Source of the DNA: Microbacterium luticocti DSM 19459
GTDB lineage: Bacteria > Actinomycetota > Actinomycetes > Actinomycetales > Microbacteriaceae
Direction of reading: 5' to 3'
Length of the DNA: 64,000 nucleotides
NCBI RefSeq assembly: GCF_000422405.1
Contig: NZ_AULS01000018.1
Coordinates: forward strand, 1-64,000
The notes beneath the pieces were generated by a model, which saw only the letters and a list, made by a program, of their open reading frames with translations, did no database searches and was not told the DNA's origin. A program made the position numbers and the translations under genes. Positions 63,437 to 64,000 of this stretch are shown piece after piece; the stretch's first letter is position 1, and each line of letters starts with the position of its first letter.

Positions 63437-64000
63437 CCGAGATCCTCGTCGTGGACAACCACGACAGCTTCGTCCACATCCTGATCGACCATCTGCTCGT
63501 GCTCGGTGCGGCGGTGACCATGGTCGAAGCCGATGCGATCGACGCGGATGCCGCGGTGCACGGCGCCGACGGCGTGTTGATCTCTCCGGGACCGGGCATC
63601 CCCGAGCACGCCGGCGCGTCGGTCGACGTCGTGCGCGCCTGCCACGCGACCGGGGTGCCGCTGCTGGGTGTGTGCCTCGGCCATCAGGCGATCGCCGTGG
63701 CCTTCGGCGGCGAGGTGGGGCCGGCGCCCGAGCTGATGCACGGCATGGCGTCGGCGGTCGAGCACGACGGCACCGGCGTCTTCTGCGGGATGCCGCAGCC
63801 GTTCGCCGCGGGCCGGTATCACTCGCTCGCGGTCACCCGGGTGCCCGCGCCGCTGCGGGTCACCGCGCGTACGCCGTCCGGCGTCGTGATGGGTCTGGCG
63901 CACCCCGACGCCCCCATCGAGGGCGTGCAGTTCCACCCCGAGAGCGTGCTCACCGAACACGGCACCCGCCTGCTGCGCACCTGGCTCGAACGCGTGGCGG
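63433..64000 (+). CDS. Glutamine amidotransferase (PabA/TrpG type), cut by window edge
   Basis: 189 residues visible of a GTG-started gene. It begins TEILVVDNHDSFVHILIDHL; the catalytic Cys81 is in GVCLGHQA and the His168/Glu170 pair in FHPESV. It supplies ammonia for aminodeoxychorismate or anthranilate synthesis. In mycobacteria the same position after crgA holds Rv0013, followed by pknB. The C-terminus is beyond the window. Confidence 0.9.
   Translation, partial: MTEILVVDNHDSFVHILIDHLLVLGAAVTMVEADAIDADAAVHGADGVLISPGPGIPEHAGASVDVVRACHATGVPLLGVCLGHQAIAVAFGGEVGPAPELMHGMASAVEHDGTGVFCGMPQPFAAGRYHSLAVTRVPAPLRVTARTPSGVVMGLAHPDAPIEGVQFHPESVLTEHGTRLLRTWLERVA

Noticed and set aside
1..64000. GGATGCC as an FtsK-orienting or Chi-type polarity signal
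   Set aside because: By hand count the two orientations are about equal on both sides of oriC, so there is no strand skew.

Overview
The window is about 64 kb of very GC-rich DNA spanning the chromosomal replication origin of an actinobacterium. The gene order is the classical one: parB-parA-rsmG-khpB-yidC-yidD-rnpA-rpmH / dnaA-oriC-dnaN-recF-dciA-gyrB-gyrA-DUF3566-tRNA-Ile-tRNA-Ala. Actinobacteria-specific genes (crgA, a DUF6049 gene before murJ, a class E sortase, a cds1-like cysteine desulfhydrase) and the protein style point to Microbacteriaceae, most likely Microbacterium or a close relative. The species cannot be named from the sequence alone.

Layout. 1-600: truncated insertion-sequence transposase and its terminal repeats. 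653-4075: two large secreted repeat proteins; the second carries nine chaplin-like repeats without cysteines and ends in an LAYTG sorting signal. 4280-5992 (minus): rpsF-ssb-rpsR-rplI. 6528-9444: unrecognised gene pair and a TMEM175-like channel. 9509-10606: PLP-dependent cysteine desulfhydrase. 10818-16477 (minus): peptide-type ABC importer, divergent from a secreted alkaline phosphatase (16787-18487) that has a PHO-box-like array in front of it. 18594-21291 (minus): polar amino acid ABC importer. 21591-25222: ABC-2 exporter plus DesK/DesR-like two-component pair. 25420-27088: PadR regulator, HAAS-type membrane protein and a coupled small protein. 27263-30265 (minus): CCA-adding enzyme and a methyltransferase. 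30534-36105: DUF6049, murJ, trxB, trxA. 36285-43233 (minus): the parB-to-rpmH arm, containing a dense parS cluster. 43530-53819: dnaA, oriC, dnaN, recF, dciA, gyrB, gyrA, DUF3566. 54037-54759: VIT-family protein. 54870-55283: two tRNAs. 55284-57520: relic of a polymorphic-toxin locus (frameshifted nuclease domain, two YezG-like immunity paralogues, a DUF2185 immunity gene, transposase scrap). 57522-59554: MarC and other membrane genes, Nudix hydrolase. 59639-64000: unknown coiled protein, cyclophilin, rhomboid protease, crgA, class E sortase, small coupled ORFs and a truncated pabA/trpG-type amidotransferase.

How it fits together. The core is replication initiation (DnaA/oriC/DnaN), helicase loading (DciA), topology (gyrase) and origin segregation (ParABS), with ribosome, tRNA and membrane-insertion functions alongside. 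The main unusual signals are: nine parS sites within 2.1 kb, partly as diverged tandem repeats of about 210 bp; the cysteine-less chaplin-like LAYTG protein, for which the class E sortase in the same window is a plausible anchoring enzyme; the decayed toxin/immunity island directly after tRNA-Ala; and a heptamer (GGATGCC/GGCATCC) that recurs far more than expected on both strands. I did not find a complete, clearly undescribed multi-gene system; most of the window is conserved actinobacterial core.
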